Part shown: positions 34,101 to 48,200 of the stretch, piece after piece
Numbering within the stretch: the stretch's first letter is position 1
Layout of the letters: every line of letters begins with the position of its first letter
From: Casuarina equisetifolia
Taxonomy: Eukaryota > Streptophyta > Magnoliopsida > Fagales > Casuarinaceae
Direction: 5' to 3'
DNA length: 64,000 nt
Assembly (NCBI GenBank): GCA_028551475.1
Contig: CM052356.1
Span: forward strand, 14,659,884-14,723,883
Notes under the pieces: model-generated
What the model was told of the DNA's origin: nothing
The model's input: only the letters and a program-made list of their open reading frames with translations
Database searches by the model: none
Program-made: the position numbers and the translations under genes

Positions 34101-37100
34101 TTTAACTAGAGAAATTGATAAGGGTAAGTATGGCAAGTGAGGAAGTGTGATGTAGTTCTTATTCGATCTTTCAAGCAATTTTTAGCTCCACAATCTAAAC
34201 AGAAGCACTCTACTCTTTTAAAATCACATCGCACGTGCACAAGAAGCTCAAAAATGAAACAAGAGAAGAAAATTACTTATAAACTAAGCCAAGATAATTC
34301 CCATATTAAACAAGAAGAGGTTCCTCACTTTTTTTATTCCCACTACAAAAAGGGTCTTAACATACTTAGAACTTGCCTAGAGATAAAAAAAAAAAAAAAG
34401 AAGCCTACTACAGCAACAGGATTGACAGGTTAAGAAAGCATTAAAAACATATCAACAGTTCCTAATCCACCAATCAAGTTAAGATAGACCTTTTAAACTC
34501 CATCTACATATTATTCCTACCAATTTCTACCATGATCAGTACAGTCACTAACCTAAGTGAAGGATGTTTGAATCTACATTCCCAAAACCATAGCTTATAA
34601 ACTTCCAACATCAAATGCTTATCGATGCATTGCCTGGAAAGATATCAGATTATTCACATGTTGCAAAAAGTTTGTTAACCTTCTCTATTATAGTATCCCT
34701 TCTTCCAATAACTAAGGGAAGATTCGGAACGATGTCATTTATCGACATTTCAAAAATAGTGATTGCTAACTACCATATAAGAATTAAAATCAGTTATGTA
34801 ATATTCATAGGCAGTGGGGCAGCAAAAAGACTTCCGATTAGGTGGCTCGACGATGCAAGCACATTGACGATACAACAGTTGTACTAAATTAATCAGGAGC
34901 ATTATTTCGAACTTTCAGAAGCATTAGAAAGTAATTTACTTCACAGAAGTCGCCTTATGGGGTATCACTTAAATAAGATCCCATACAATAGTGACAAAAT
35001 AAAGACCCACCGTACTCTTCTATAAACCTCAGGGCTTTTTCCAAGAAAGATGGAGCTCCATCAACGTCTTCCAAAGCAACTAAAACTGGCCTTCCTATAA
35101 CTGAAGATTTGATGGGCTGTCTGTCCTTGACTGCAAAAAAGTAGAAAAAAGATCGAGTACCTCAACGAAGTCGTAAGTCCTAACCACTACATTCTATCAT
35201 AGGACCAATGCTCCAAATGCTAGTCAAGATTTGAAGAAAAAGGTAAGTAATCGATCCTAAACAAAAAACTACCGCAAAAATTTGAAGAAAAAAGGTAAAG
35301 AGGGAATCAAAGAAAGAACTAAGAACAACAAAAAGAAAAAAATAAATAAATATTTTCAAAAACTTTCATGGTAAGTAATCGATCCTAAACAAACAAAGTA
35401 CCGCAAAAATTTGAAGAAAAAAGGTAAAGAGGGAATCAAAGAAAGAACTAAGAACAACAAAAAGAAAAAAATAAATAAATATTTTCAAAAACTTTCATGG
35501 TAAGTAATCGATCCTAAACAAACAAAGTACCGCAAAAATTTGAAGAAAAAAGGTAAACAGAGAATCAAATAAAGAACTAAGAACAAAAAAGGAAAAAGAA
35601 AAAAAATAAAAAGGTTAGCGTATTGTAGAAATTACACGAGAAACTTCCAACATTACCGATTACAGAAGATTTTATGTTCTGCCCCAAGAAGAATTTCAGG
35701 TATCATACCCAGATTAACCCCTTATTGGGGATGTCACAATATTGTCAAAAACACGAAATAAAGAACAGATAGGAATATTGGACTTGACGGAAGCAAAGTA
35801 ACCGGTATATTTTGATAAAGCTCGTACCAAAACCAGCTTCTTTTGAAAATTTGCCATCAGCTTAAGAAAATCGACAGCATAGGCACAAAAGCAAAAATGT
35901 TTGAAGTCAAATAGACATAAAGCATGACTGCAAGAAAGGCATACACTGGTCCAGAGAATTATCAACTGAATCAGTCTGTTCGTTCCTGAAGATACCATTT
36001 TGCCCCATTACACGCCCACTGCTTGGTGCTTGCGCCAGAGCATCCTCAAGTGCAGTCTTCCACTCATATAAGTCCTCCATAGTTTCAGCCTGTGATACCA
36101 ATTAAACAAATCCATATGTTAGCACTCATAAGGAGCATATTCTTACTTACGAGTTATAGTTCTTGGATTTGGACTAGTTTTCCAAAATTCTTCTGTGTGG
36201 CTTTCACACTCAAAATATGAACTAATACACCAAGCTATCACTAAGATGCATGATACACTCAAAATTTTTTCCCCCTCTGTAATTGTAGGTGCGTACCTAA
36301 AATCTTCCCTGAGAAAGATGCCATTCATGACATTTGTATAGCCCACATAATTTAATACCAAATGTCCCACAAGATCAAAGAGCTTATTTGTTTGGTAATT
36401 TTGAACCAAAATGGTCTCAAATTTCTTAATTATGGACCTTACGGTTCTCAACTTATTAAAGGCCTTTACATGATTACTTGAAGGGTAGTATGCGGATTTT
36501 GCACTCAACACAGTTTCCATTATTTAGCTCACAAAATTGAAGACTTGTTGAGGTTCCTTTATCATCTCTTTCTTCTATTTGTTTTTTCTTACTCTTTACT
36601 TTATTCTCAAATGTGAAACTCACGGCCAGCCCTCTTCTGGCCCATAAAACCCCACCCATAAATCACAAACCTTCGTTCAACTTGACCAAAATCCAACTCT
36701 TTTCCTATCTGAGATATCTCATATGTTCTAGGGGAAAAAAAAATACATACTAACATCCCTCTCGTTTTATAAATCCCACCATCAATTTGTTTGTGTCCTG
36801 TCAATTGTTAGATGATAAGAGAAATTCATAGTCCGTGCCTTCCATTGAGTTAGTTCAATACAAACATATGTCCAAGAATAGTTGCCCTGCAAACACATCT
36901 ATCAAAGTATACGTTGTATACATATAGAAAGAAGCCAAGTCAAGCAACCGCAAAGCATTGTTTGCTTGGCTTGTGCTTGACTTGTAAATAAGCATTGGCT
37001 CCTGCAGAATGTGAGTAAAAGATTCTAAGGCACAAAATCGTGACATAAATGAATCTTAAGTTTGCTCGGCTACAATCATCATGTAACTGCTATCTGAGTT

Positions 37101-40100
37101 CTAGACCCACTAAGAATTTCATCTGTGTAGTATCATTATTGGAAGTACTACACAAGCTCTGAATCAAGCAAGTAGACTTGCTCAATTACAAACCTTGACC
37201 AAACTTTGAAACAAATTTACAAAGTTGAATCAACACTTAGCGAAGGTAAGGTTACCAGCACTACCAAAGTTCATTTGTTCTAGCTATCAAGTGCGAACTG
37301 TGATTTTTCTGATTTCAAATTCTATTCTTTTCAGTATATTTAAAGCATCTAATGTTGTTTCAAGTTCTGTTTGATGTACACTGAAAGCCAATAAATGTAG
37401 GGATGCATTTAGTACAATATGACAGTGGGAAAATGCTACATTGTGATTAGAAAAGACATTATTTTGAACAAGTTTTGTGCAGTTACAAGTTAAGTAAAAG
37501 GAAGGTGAAGAGAGAAGCACCTTTAGCGTGAAAGCTCGTCCATCACGACCATCAGGAAAGAGAACAGTCAGGAGCTTTTTATCTGCTTTAACCTCCACAC
37601 TGTAAATTGACGAAATGAAGAATGGTTAGGTTGGTAAACTTCCAGCAAACTGGACAAAATCTGGCTAGGCGTTAAAAAGAATTGACATAAAAAAGCCAAC
37701 CTGCCTGAATTGTTGAGGTCGATGCCACCAAGGGTCAAATTCACTTCGCTTCCCTTTTGGGGAACGGCACTCTGAAAAGTAAAACAATAGCAGATGAAAA
37801 CTTATCTTATCTTTGTTAAGTATGGCTACATATGAATGTTGGTACAGATACACACACAAAAATGACCAATTGACACTTATAAAGTTCCATATGTTTGGAT
37901 GCCTTTCTACACCTAAGTTAATATAAAATTGTGCTTAGAATTTCGCAATTGATACTCGTATGTTATTGTAAACCCCTCAAACACCAAGATTTTCCACCAT
38001 ACACATTACAGTCAACAACTTAGTACTTCAATAATTTACCTTACATGTTTATCATTATTGCATAGAACTTGCTTTTTATTTAACAATTACTTGCACTTTT
38101 CATCCTACAACAGAAAGGATTTTTAAAAATTTGCAATCTTGCCATCCTACGAGGAAGAAAAAGAAGGTTACCATGAATGTCTAACCACTCATGTTGAATT
38201 AAATAAATAATCTAAAAAGGACAAATTGGGACCCCCTGAACTTGAAATATCAAGATGAAGATAGAAAGGGTAATGTTTTACAATGAAACAAAGTGCTGTA
38301 GCGTCTATGACACTAGCTTTTTGCTTTCAGGTAGACTTTAACCCCATTCCTTGCAACAAATACTGTCATAAACATCTCAAACTGGCTCCTTTTATTATGG
38401 TTAGAATTGACTGCCTGCATAAGGCCGCTACCAATAAGCTCCCTCACTAGTATCATCAGAAGCAATGGCAGCAGTAACATTTTCTGCATGTAAGGACACT
38501 TTACAAACTCCATGGCCAGTGGCTCATTGTGCTGATTTAAGTTAGCATATTCACTCTCTATTAGCATATCAATATAAGGAATCTAAACAGCACATTGTAG
38601 TGAAAGGGAAAGGTGATGATTTGCAACCAAAACTTTTGGGTTTAAAGTGAAAGGGTACTGAAGAATAATCATCATGGTCTGCAAGTATTATCTTTAAGGA
38701 TCTTCAGGGTAAGAAAAGAAGTCCAAGTGCCATTCCTGCGGAGCTTACTCGGTTGATTATTTCCTTTGTAATCTTTCATCAACTTAAGATTGACTGCCAT
38801 TAAATTTTTTAAAAGATAACAGAGTACAAGATTTTTGTCAGCTACTTACTGGATCACTTCGGAAGAAAACCAGGGAAGTTCGTGTTAAAATAAACCACCT
38901 TTTCTTCCAGGATGTCCATCCAATTCCTTCATAGAAGAAGCATAAAATGAAAACTTCAAACAATTTTCAAATCCTTGCAACAATACTTCTACGTGTTAGA
39001 ACACTACTGTCAGGTGTACAAGAAATTACAAAATACATGTAAGTAACAACAATAACAAAACGTATTGAACTGCCATGGTAGCGAAATGTATAGCACTTGA
39101 AGTGAGAAAGAAAGAGCTACTAATAAGTCTAGAAAATTTTCTGGCATGCTAGGAGGAAGAAAAATGAACACAAACAACGGATCTAGCAGTTCTGGTGGAT
39201 CAGCAGTGCAATAACCTCAACCAGAGAGTTGAAACTTCCCCGAGACTGGATATGTGTGCAACACTGTGACCCATTCTAAATCAGAGAACCGGGTGAACAA
39301 AAACAAAAGCGTAAAGGTAATCTATGATTCAAGTAACATGTGCGTGCAATGAAGACACTGCAACTAAAGGGAAGGAAAATGGCGAGGAGTTATAAAACAG
39401 AAAAAGGAAGGAGGAAAGCTAGATACACGACTGCCGGTTCTGGAGTTGGGGGGCAGAACCAAGACCAGCAATCACGAGTCATCGCCCCTTAGAAAATTTT
39501 CATCGTAAGAACACCTAAGGTGTTCACAATCCATGTCTTGCTACTGCTTAATTAGTATAAAAGTACCCATGCAAACAAATGAAACCAAACGCACCTCTGG
39601 ATGATATAAAAAGTGGCCCACTCTTGAAAACCTGCAAGACCGTTAAAACTTCAGAACACAGTTTCAGGGTCTCGAATGAACCATTCTATAGAAGACGAGA
39701 GTTGGATGAACAAGAAGGATATACAACAAACCTACGTTATTACGAGAACTCTATATTGTCCCTCCTCTTCCAATTCAGTTAATCATGATCAGTAAAAAGT
39801 CAATAATTCTCAGATTTTATTACCAAAATTAATAATAAACTCTACAACTTTCCTGTTCATAGTTTGTTTAATCATATTTGATCTTATACATTGTTAGCTA
39901 AGATATACCGCAAAAGTAACACTGACAGTTTCGTTTACATATACGGAAAGGGTAAATCAGAAGTAGAAGTTGGTGCAGACCGTCACTCAGACCCGCATTC
40001 ACTTATATATGCGGGAGACCAGGGGGGACTCTCTACCCAAAGGTCAAAGGCCCATAGATTACAGCAACAATAATGATAGTAAATTATGACGATAATTACG

Positions 40101-40600
40101 TCCTAAAAACATGTTCACAGCAGGCAAGCACAGTGGAAGAAAACATATCAGAACAATATAAAGCAGCGATCACAGTGAAAGGTAATATGTCCCAGTGACA
40201 GAATTCCCCCCACCCCCCCCCCGCCGCCCACTTCAAAAAAAAAAAAAAAGATAAAGGAAAACAAAATGTTGATTACCGTATTGGCACCACGAGAACGCAG
40301 ATCACCAGGCTGAGGAGGTGGAGGAGGAGGAGGAACCTCGCTGTCTCCCTATAACACAACACGCAAATATACTTTGAGGACGGAATTCTTCATGAAAACG
40401 CACACACATTATTCAATCACGCACAAGACAACGTTCATCAAATTTCAATACTCTGTGAGCGTATATATGTGAGTTTACGCCAGTGTAATCCTATGCAATG
40501 CGTTTTGTCTGAAATGGAAAAGACGTTCCCATCTCTGACTCGCATGCTAAAGAAACCGAAGCATAAGTACCTGAGAAGATTCGGCGTTTCGTGTAGTCAT
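22857..40600 (-). CDS. REN1: ROP GTPase-activating protein with PH domain (REN1-like), 23 exons
   Basis: Coding exons 5'-3': 40571-40600, 40277-40348, 39595-39631, 38850-38926, 37701-37771, 37521-37599, 35945-36089, 35011-35130, 33882-33959, 32397-32452, 32228-32297, 31638-31722, 31091-31334, 30284-30499, 28732-29061, 28422-28471, 27182-27242, 27020-27103, 26701-26814, 26457-26626, 25670-25733, 23822-24031, 22857-23180. Phases agree throughout, giving 928 residues. A Pro-rich N-terminus (EVPPPPPPPQPGDL) is followed by a PH domain (about 35-165; GIGWTSWKKRWFILTRTSLV), a RhoGAP domain (about 180-390) with arginine finger R219 in GILRQAA, an acidic stretch (389-460), a Ser-rich linker, and coiled coils (about 585-750 and 825-860). 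It switches off ROP GTPases at the plasma membrane or on exocytic vesicles; REN1 restricts ROP1 at pollen-tube tips. Length and the GAP sequence favour REN1 over the related PHGAP1/2. One junction (30284) would need a GC donor. The gene spans 17.7 kb because of large introns. Confidence 0.88.
28148..28177. repeat. (CT)n microsatellite in a REN1-like intron
   Basis: About 15 CT units within the intron between 27242 and 28422. Confidence 0.9.
35242..35615. repeat. Intronic minisatellite, three copies of about 129 bases
   Basis: Units begin ggtaagtaatcgatcctaaa at 35242, 35370 and 35499, each followed by an A-rich body ending in ataaataaatattttc. Copies one and two are nearly identical over the A-rich part; the third is diverged and truncated. 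It lies in the REN1-like intron between exons 35945-36089 and 35011-35130. Confidence 0.9.
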
Positions 40601-41340
40601 AATCCGATCCCAAATCAGAGAGTCACATCCCAGAAAACCAGCAAGCTAAATCAAATACCACCACCACTCCTGCACCCACATTGATCAGACTCTGAATGCA
40701 ATTTCAAGGGTCGAACCTGAGACATTCAAACATAAGAAAGCAAGCCAACCTCCAATGCTAGACAAAAAACAAAGAGCTCTTAAACAGAAAATTGACATTC
40801 ATTTCCATTATCCAAAGACGTGCATTGCGAGCATACCTTGATTCGAGAAAAAGCAAATATTATATATACATAGATATGTATAAATTCTTGAAAAAGAGAA
40901 GTATCAACGGAATAGAGCGTGGTTGAAAGGGTTGGAGAAAGGGAATGAGAGGAAGCGCAAAAGTGAAAACAGACTTTCCTCTTTCTCTCGCAATGGCTAC
41001 GTTGAGACAGAATGGTTCCCCAACGGAAAGCCGGTCGGTCAAGCAAAGCCCATCTAGAGCGGGCCCTCCTAATATGCGGCAGTTGTACACGTCATCCGTT
41101 ATTCGTAGCCTTCCGCTAAACCAAACGTGTTGGAGGGAAAACGGGGACGGGGGGAGGGTGCATTCCCGGTTTTGCACCCAGGTTCTGACTCCCTTCAAAG
41201 CGCTATTCGAGGTAACATTTGCTGTGCTCGGTCCTACCTTACGACCAACCGGACATGCCTACACGTCGCCACTTGTGGGTCCCGCTTGGTACAAGTCATG
41301 AATCAACAGTGGCCATGGATACGATCTGGTGAACGGTCAA
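40601..41340 (-). promoter_or_regulatory. Presumed 5' UTR and promoter of the REN1-like gene
   Basis: On the minus strand a TATA-like stretch (TATATATAAT, about 40857-40870) lies some 260 bases upstream of the start codon. A higher-GC segment with cccgg/cgg motifs follows at 41000-41300. Open frames here look accidental. Confidence 0.4.
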
Positions 41341-43130
41341 ACTAATCACCTACCTTTGACATTGCTCGGCCTGCTTTCTGGTGCGCGTACCTCGTGATTA
41401 ATTAAGACACGGCGTGGATCTTTCTGATATTTAATGTTATTGTAAAATGCCATCTTTTATCATTTTACGTTATGGCTCGATATTAGCCTACTTACTTACT
41501 TTTAAATCTTTCTTTACGAACATTTATTTAAAAGTAATCCATATAGTTTTATCTTGCACCGGTAGGACCAAAATGATAAGCCGTGAACCATTGACAGACG
41601 TTGCTAGACAACTTTTGGCGTGGAAATCATTGGTTCCGTGATTTTGGCGAACACGCCAGACACCGGCATCGAAGGCCATGGTGAAGGGTGCCGAGCCATG
41701 CCATTTCGTGCGTCCTCTTTTTGTACCATGAGTTTCCTTGATGACCGCTGTCAATGACAACATAAAAGGCAGCCCTTTTCTCATATGCCTTTAGGTGTAT
41801 ACTAGATAGATTTTATAGGAAAAGCGGAGGCCTGGTACCTCTTAGTGACAACACTAAAAGCTGCGAAGTTAGTGGCTCAAAAATGTTTGTCTTCTCATAA
41901 AAAATTACAAGTACTTTAACATGATATTAAATCACATTATTTAAGTGAATATTTCTTTTCAATTACGATATTAATTCATATGAGAAGTATTTTTTCACTA
42001 AAGAGATGTAGTTTGCATACCAGAACTAGAGATAGTATTTTTTAATGTTGTTGCTTTAGATATATACAAAATAAAGATGCTGAAATGCTAACAATTAAAA
42101 GGTTTTATGCTTCCTTTTTAAAAAAAAAATAATACAATTGGCAAACTAGTCCAAAATAGTAGACGATAAGGATGAGTAGTGTCGTAAACTCATATCAAGT
42201 ACAAAAGTTTTCCGAAATACAATGGGCTTCTTGATAAACATGTGGACTATTTTTAGATTTAACCTTTTATTGAAGTCCTATTTATTGATTATCACTTATC
42301 TTTACATGATAGCTTGTCCTTCCCTATCTCAATTTGCATTTGTAGCTTCTAGGTAAAGAACTAGTCCAGCTCCCAGAGTTCTTCCCACTTCACTTGCAAC
42401 CACAGGCAGAAAATTTCAAGAATAAAGGCAAGTATTAACCGTCTTTTCCTATTTATATATGTTATTGATAATTTCTCTCTTTCTTTTTCTTTCTCCCATT
42501 TACTTTTTATAGTCTTTTAAAGTGTATACTTATCTAATGCTTAAAAGGGTGAAGGGTGACTCTAGATACTTGAGTTTTTACTCGTAAATTAAAACTATAT
42601 CTGTACGTATCTATTTAATCGGTTATATATAGAAGTAATATTGAAGCTAAGTTCCATATTTTGGGGAGGGGGCATGAAATATATAGAAATAGCTTATGAA
42701 CAAATAAACAGAAGAAGAGATATATAAATAAAGCAAATTGAATGAATGGTGGGGAAAAAAGAAATTTCCTATCTAGTATCTAAAATATATATATATATAT
42801 ATATAAAAGATCCTAAATCCTTACCCCCACCTTTCTAGTATAATATTTTTTTTCTTTCCTCTTTATTTTTCTTTGGGAATTATATATTTAAACTACCAAG
42901 GACAACCTCTTTCCCATGAATGAAAAATATTAATATTTCATCTAACATAGCTAATCTATTTTTGATATCTAAGCTGTCTCAAGTAACTTACGTGTTTGAC
43001 TAAATTGAATAAAAGCTTTCCACTTAACTATAATATTTAGACACATTACATATATATGCACAAATATTTTTCCTTCATATTTTCAAATTTCTTTCTCATG
43101 ACAACCTCTTAAAGTATTATTTGTATGTAG

Positions 43131-43420
43131 GATGAAAATCTCATGTAATAAGCATGATCTCTTTTAAATAAAGCTTAAATTAAAAGAAGTATATTCAACT
43201 TTTAAGTTAGTTTTTGAATTAAGCCTTTGGGACTTCTAATTTGGTTTTAGAATATAGGTTAAATTTATTATAACTTGTGCGACCTTGAGCCTAATGTCAC
43301 TCGACATGAGGGCATATGTGTAAAGTAAAAAAATCTCACATTGAAAGCATAATCCTTCGTAATAAAGTTTAAATAAAAAAATATCTTTTAAACTAACTTT
43401 TGAGTTAAACCTTTATAATC
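43131..43420. repeat. Satellite-like repeat, two diverged units of about 185 bases
   Basis: Two units share the order 'ctcac/catg...aat', 'taaagtttaaataaaa', 'ttttgagttaaacctttg' and a 'gaccttgagcctaatg...gagggcatatgtg' spacer. Related units recur at 44450-44700. Confidence 0.55.
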
Positions 43421-44449
43421 TTTGAAACTTTTAACTTTACTGAACCTTTTTGTAAGTTCTTACTCTTAAGTATCCATCCTCTTGTGCTAAAATATTAAAA
43501 ATATCAAGCACATTACACTTATTAATATAAATGAAGACAACGTAACCACTAGGTTATGGATTAAAACAACTATGAAAAAATTGTAGGTTAAACATTAAAG
43601 ATTAAGAATTGTACTCTTAACTAGGAGTAGTAGCACGTCGCAATCTTTCTCCATATTCTCTTATTTATGTTTGAAGTCAACTGGACGGATGAAACAAGAG
43701 ATTCCAAGTCAATGCCCGTATGCACTTTCATAATATCACACTTGAATTAACTTCAGATATATATGGGTTGTCAAATGAAATAAATCTAGATACAGACGCC
43801 CCGTGGATGGATACGACTTGCTACTAAATTTAATGCCAATAAAAAGAAAGCTTTCCTACCTAAACCTTTGAAACTTTTCGCGGACATAATGCACGATAAG
43901 AAATAATAAAACCATTGCTTCTTTCTGTGTTGTCTTTATTGAATGCCTGTCAAATTATAATCGAAACTATGGAGAAATCACTTCGGAAAAGACGGCCATC
44001 CGTTTCTTCACGAAACAGGCTTATTCCGGACTGGAAGGAACGCTCGGATGGATTACTTTTATGCAAAGAAATCAAGATTGTGCTGGGGATCCCGACAAAA
44101 GAGCTTCTGTCTGACACGAAATTAGAGCAACTATTTCCGCTGTGGGAAAAAGATTGGCATTTCTAAAAAGTTAAATTGAGAAGATGGTGAGCTGTCCTTA
44201 CAAGGTTTTCTGTCTTCAATGATTTCAAAAACTTCTGGAAAGTCTATACCCATCATTAGAAACTTCTGATTTTAACCTCTTGCACTTGGTCTTAGAATTC
44301 GAGAAATTTGCGAAATTGATGTAGAAGTAGAAGCAAATAATTAAATTCAACATACATTGATCATCAATTATATGAAATGAATTAAACAAATTTACAATTA
44401 TGTGACACAAAAAAAAAACATTCACCCTACCCCATTCTATTTATTTGTG

Positions 44450-44700
44450 TTAAAGATTAAATAAAAAGAATAACTCTTAAACTTTTAAGATAATATTGGA
44501 GTTAAACCTTTGAGTCATTTAATATAATATCATAGCTTAAGTTTACTCTATTTCAACACATATGACCTTGTGTTTAATAACATTAGTGTATGAAAAGTGT
44601 GTGCAAGATGTCCCACACTAATAGATAAGATCTTTAAGATGAAGTTTAAATAAAAGAAAGACCCTTAAATCCTTAAGATAGCTTTTAAGCTAGGACTAAA
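44450..44700. repeat. Further diverged units of the 185-base repeat
   Basis: Shows 'ttaaataaaaagaataactcttaaac', 'gagttaaacctttgagtc', 'gaccttgtgtttaataaca' and then 'gaagtttaaataaaagaaa', in the same order as at 43131-43420. Confidence 0.5.
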
Positions 44701-44884
44701 ACATTCCAACAATTAATAAATTTACAAATTCAGACTCAAATCTTACTTCTATTTCTTTCTTTGTTAATCTAACTAGTATGCTTCATTCTTAATAAATTTA
44801 TAACATAAGAATCAAATCTTCCTTCTATTACCATTTTTTTAACAAACTAACTTTGAAATATGAAGATTAGAATCATATTGATAA

Positions 44885-45295
44885 GAAACTAGGTGCAATG
44901 GTTGTAAAGGCCAACCAAGGTCAAGCTTGATCGCTGGCTTCTTCTTTTTGTTCCTCACAATGATAGATCACTACAAGAAACACAACACCTAAGGGACATT
45001 AAACTTAGATAATTTCATTCAAGATTCAATGAAGCCTATTCATTCATTTTCTAGGGCTTAATATAGTAAAAAAAAAATAGTAAGGCCTTGTACTTATAAC
45101 ACCCTACTTCCTAGCTAAAATCACATCAATTGTAACCTTACTAACATGAAAAAACAACTACATTTCAAATTAGCAACCTACCTACTTAAGTTCACATGCC
45201 TAGGTTAAATATTTACAAACTAACTCCTTTTACACATATTTCTAGTTTAACTAGCTCATTTCGAAATCTCAATCCAAAAACAAAAACCTATGATA
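44885..45295 (-). mobile_element. 3' LTR of the large Ty3/gypsy element
   Basis: Collinear with 49785-50205 over its whole length: 'gataagaaactaggtgcaat', 'agaaacacaaca', 'attcattttctagggctta', 'ctaactccttttacacatat' and 'atctcaatccaaaaacaa' all have counterparts there. LTR length is about 410-420 bases. Confidence 0.75.
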
Positions 45296-48200
45296 ACTTC
45301 CTTCCCTCAAGCAAAGACCTTGCCTTCAGGGTCAAAATTGGGATATCTAAGCTTGAATTAGGCAATTAACTCCCACATGTCCTTTAAGGTGGATAAACTT
45401 TTCCAATGAATGAGAAACTCTTCTTTATTTGTTAGCACCTTCTTTTCAAGTATGGCTTATGGTCTTGCATTAGTCTTTTAGGCTTTAACAAATTGAAGGA
45501 GTTCAATTAAGCTTTAAATTTACTCATGGTTGTCTTCTTTAGAAAGAAAATGTGGAATAGAGGGTGAATTTTTGCCCCATTTGCCAACCTAATTTTTGGG
45601 CAACCTATCTAACCTAATTAATCACCTTATATGGCCCATAATACCTTGGAACCAATTTCTAATTCCTTTACAATCCAACAATAGCTAACAATAGCTAACA
45701 ATATGGTTGCAATTAATGATACATGAAATTCCCAATTTCAAACTCACACTCAGTCTCTTTAAATCATAAAATCTTTTACCACCCTATTACGATCTTCCAT
45801 AATCTTCTCAACTGAGTCTACTAGTGATATGCTTGGTATGTAAGACATAAATTTTGGAGGAATTCCATTGTATACTAATTCATGGGGGCTTTTTCTAGTT
45901 GAACTATATACATTTGTATTGTAAATAAACTCCAACCAAAGTAGCTACCTTGGTCAATTGTGTAATTGGTATCCTACAGTGCTTTAGGAAACTTTTCAAG
46001 CATTTTGTTTACTGTCTCCATCTAGCCATCAAACCAAGATTCATAAGATGAGGAGAAGTTTTGCTTGGTTACATGAAGGTTGAAAAGCTCCATCCAATAC
46101 ATGTTTGTAAATACCAAGTCATGGTTAGAGACAATTTTTATTGGCATCTCATAAACTTGTAGACCTAAGTATAAGAATGCCTAACATGGTTGTGGTTATG
46201 TATAGGTTTGATAGTAGGAGGAAATGTGCCATCTTAGAGAAGTAATCAACCACCATCAATACAATTTTTTTTTTTAAGCTTGGCAACCTCGCAACAAACT
46301 CAAGAGAATTTCTAACCAAATCTGTTATGTAATTGATTGGGGTTGGAGCAAGTTGCTAGGTTTTTGTGTCATTACCTTATTGTTAATACTTCAACCATTC
46401 CCTTACCACTTTCAACATATCTTTCTTCATCTCTCTCTAGGCAAAGGGTACTTTGACCCTTTGTAGAGTTTTCTACATACCTTCATGGTGCCAATTGATC
46501 TTTCATCTCTAAATTCTTTCCCATAAAGAATTTGCCTTTATAGAATAGTAAGCTCTCTCTAATCTTTTAGTGATCTTTTGCATGGTTGCTCCTTACCGTT
46601 TTCATCTTTTTTTGTACTTGAGTTTGTCACCACTTCTTTTTCTATGTAGTCTAACCAAAGAGGAATGGGTGCCAAGAAAGTTAATAGTGTGGGCTCCATC
46701 TTCTCTTCTACTTATGACCACATAGGCCTTTCTAATTGGACTGGTCTTCTCATTCTACTCTATGGTTGCATAGGCCTTTGTAATTGAACTTGCATGCATC
46801 TTATGTTGAGAATTTAATTAGGCCTTTAATTTATGACCCTCACTTAGAGCCCCAAGCCCACTATTCTTTTTATGGTCTTACTTTTTCTAGCATAAAGGCA
46901 TTTCCTACTCCACTTTCCTTATAAAGGCAATACTTAATTAGAAAATCAAATCCTATTAACTTGATCAACCATTTCTATTACGCTAGGGGTTACACTATTT
47001 TGTTCCATAGATTTTTAAGGTTTTGTTAATCCATTCTTACAACAAATCACATCTTTAATAAGTATGATCACCAATTTGTTGACCACCATGACTACTGCTA
47101 GCAATTCCTTATCATAAGTTGATAATAACTCATTTTTTCCTTTAATTACTCAATTGTAATGGATGATGGGATGCCTTCTAGACAATACTGCATTAACTCC
47201 TCGTCTTGAGGCATCACATTTTATCACAAAATATTAATCAAAATTTGATGGGGTTAATATCATAGTCTTATCTATAGATTACTTGAGCTCCTTAAAGGTA
47301 GTCCTAACCTTATCACTACATATTATTCTTCTTGAGTAAGTTTATTAAAAGAGTAGCTATTTGACCACAATTGTGAATGAACTTCTAATAATAACCAATA
47401 AGTCATAGAAAACTTCTTAATCCTGTAGCAATCTTAGGCCTTAGCCATTCTAACATACTTATTATTTTTTTCGGGTCAATAGATACATTTATGCTATTAA
47501 CAACATGCCACAAATACTTGACTTCTCTCACCTTGAAGACACATCTACTTTCCTTGATAAACAACTAATGCTCCCTCAATTTTCTACACACCTCAATAAC
47601 ATTCTCTAAGTGTCTACTCTAACTATTATTATATACAAGAATATTGTTGAAGAACACCAATACAAATTTTCTTGAGAATTCCTTAAAAGCAATATTTATC
47701 AATGTATAGAATGTAAACGGGACATTTGTAATCCTAAATGACATAACCAAGAACTCATAATATTGAGTCTAGAATGCCATCTTATATACAACTTTAAGTT
47801 GCATTCTTATTTGGTGATATTAGATCTCAAGTCCAGTTTGGTAAAATATTGTATTTCAAACAATTCATCAATTAACTCTTTAACTAATATTAGTTTTCTA
47901 ACATTCTATTTATTGGGGGCTTAATAATCCACATAAAGCCTCTAAGATCTATCATGTTTCTTAATTGGTAGCACTAGGAAAGGATAAAGGCTTGAATTAG
48001 GTCTTATGACACCAATCTCTAACAATTGTTTAATCATCTATTCTAATTCCTTTTTTCTTTTCTTTTCTTTTTTTGATAAAAAGGGAATTGATAAGGGCTT
48101 AAGGCCTTGTGCTCACTTCCTTAATAAGAAATTTTTGCTTGCATGGTCAATTAGTAGAAAGTTCCTTAGGTTCCTCAAATAGGTTTGAAAAACTCCAAAG

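Larger units (their letters stand above)
41341..44884. other. AT-rich intergenic region without a recognised gene
   Basis: Contains a (TA)n run at about 42785-42805, a satellite-like repeat (separate entries) and an 83-codon open frame at 43915-44166 (+). That frame has a basic N-terminal part and RLIPDWKERSDGLLLCKEIK in the middle, but I do not recognise it and it has no visible promoter or intron context. Confidence 0.5.

Noticed and set aside
40945-41301. Plus-strand open frame of 118 codons upstream of the REN1-like gene
   Set aside because: Lies in the promoter/5' leader, overlaps other accidental frames on both strands, and shows no conserved motif.
43915-44166. 83-codon plus-strand frame
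   Set aside because: No recognisable domain, no splice partners, in repeat-rich DNA; kept only as a note in the intergenic entry.
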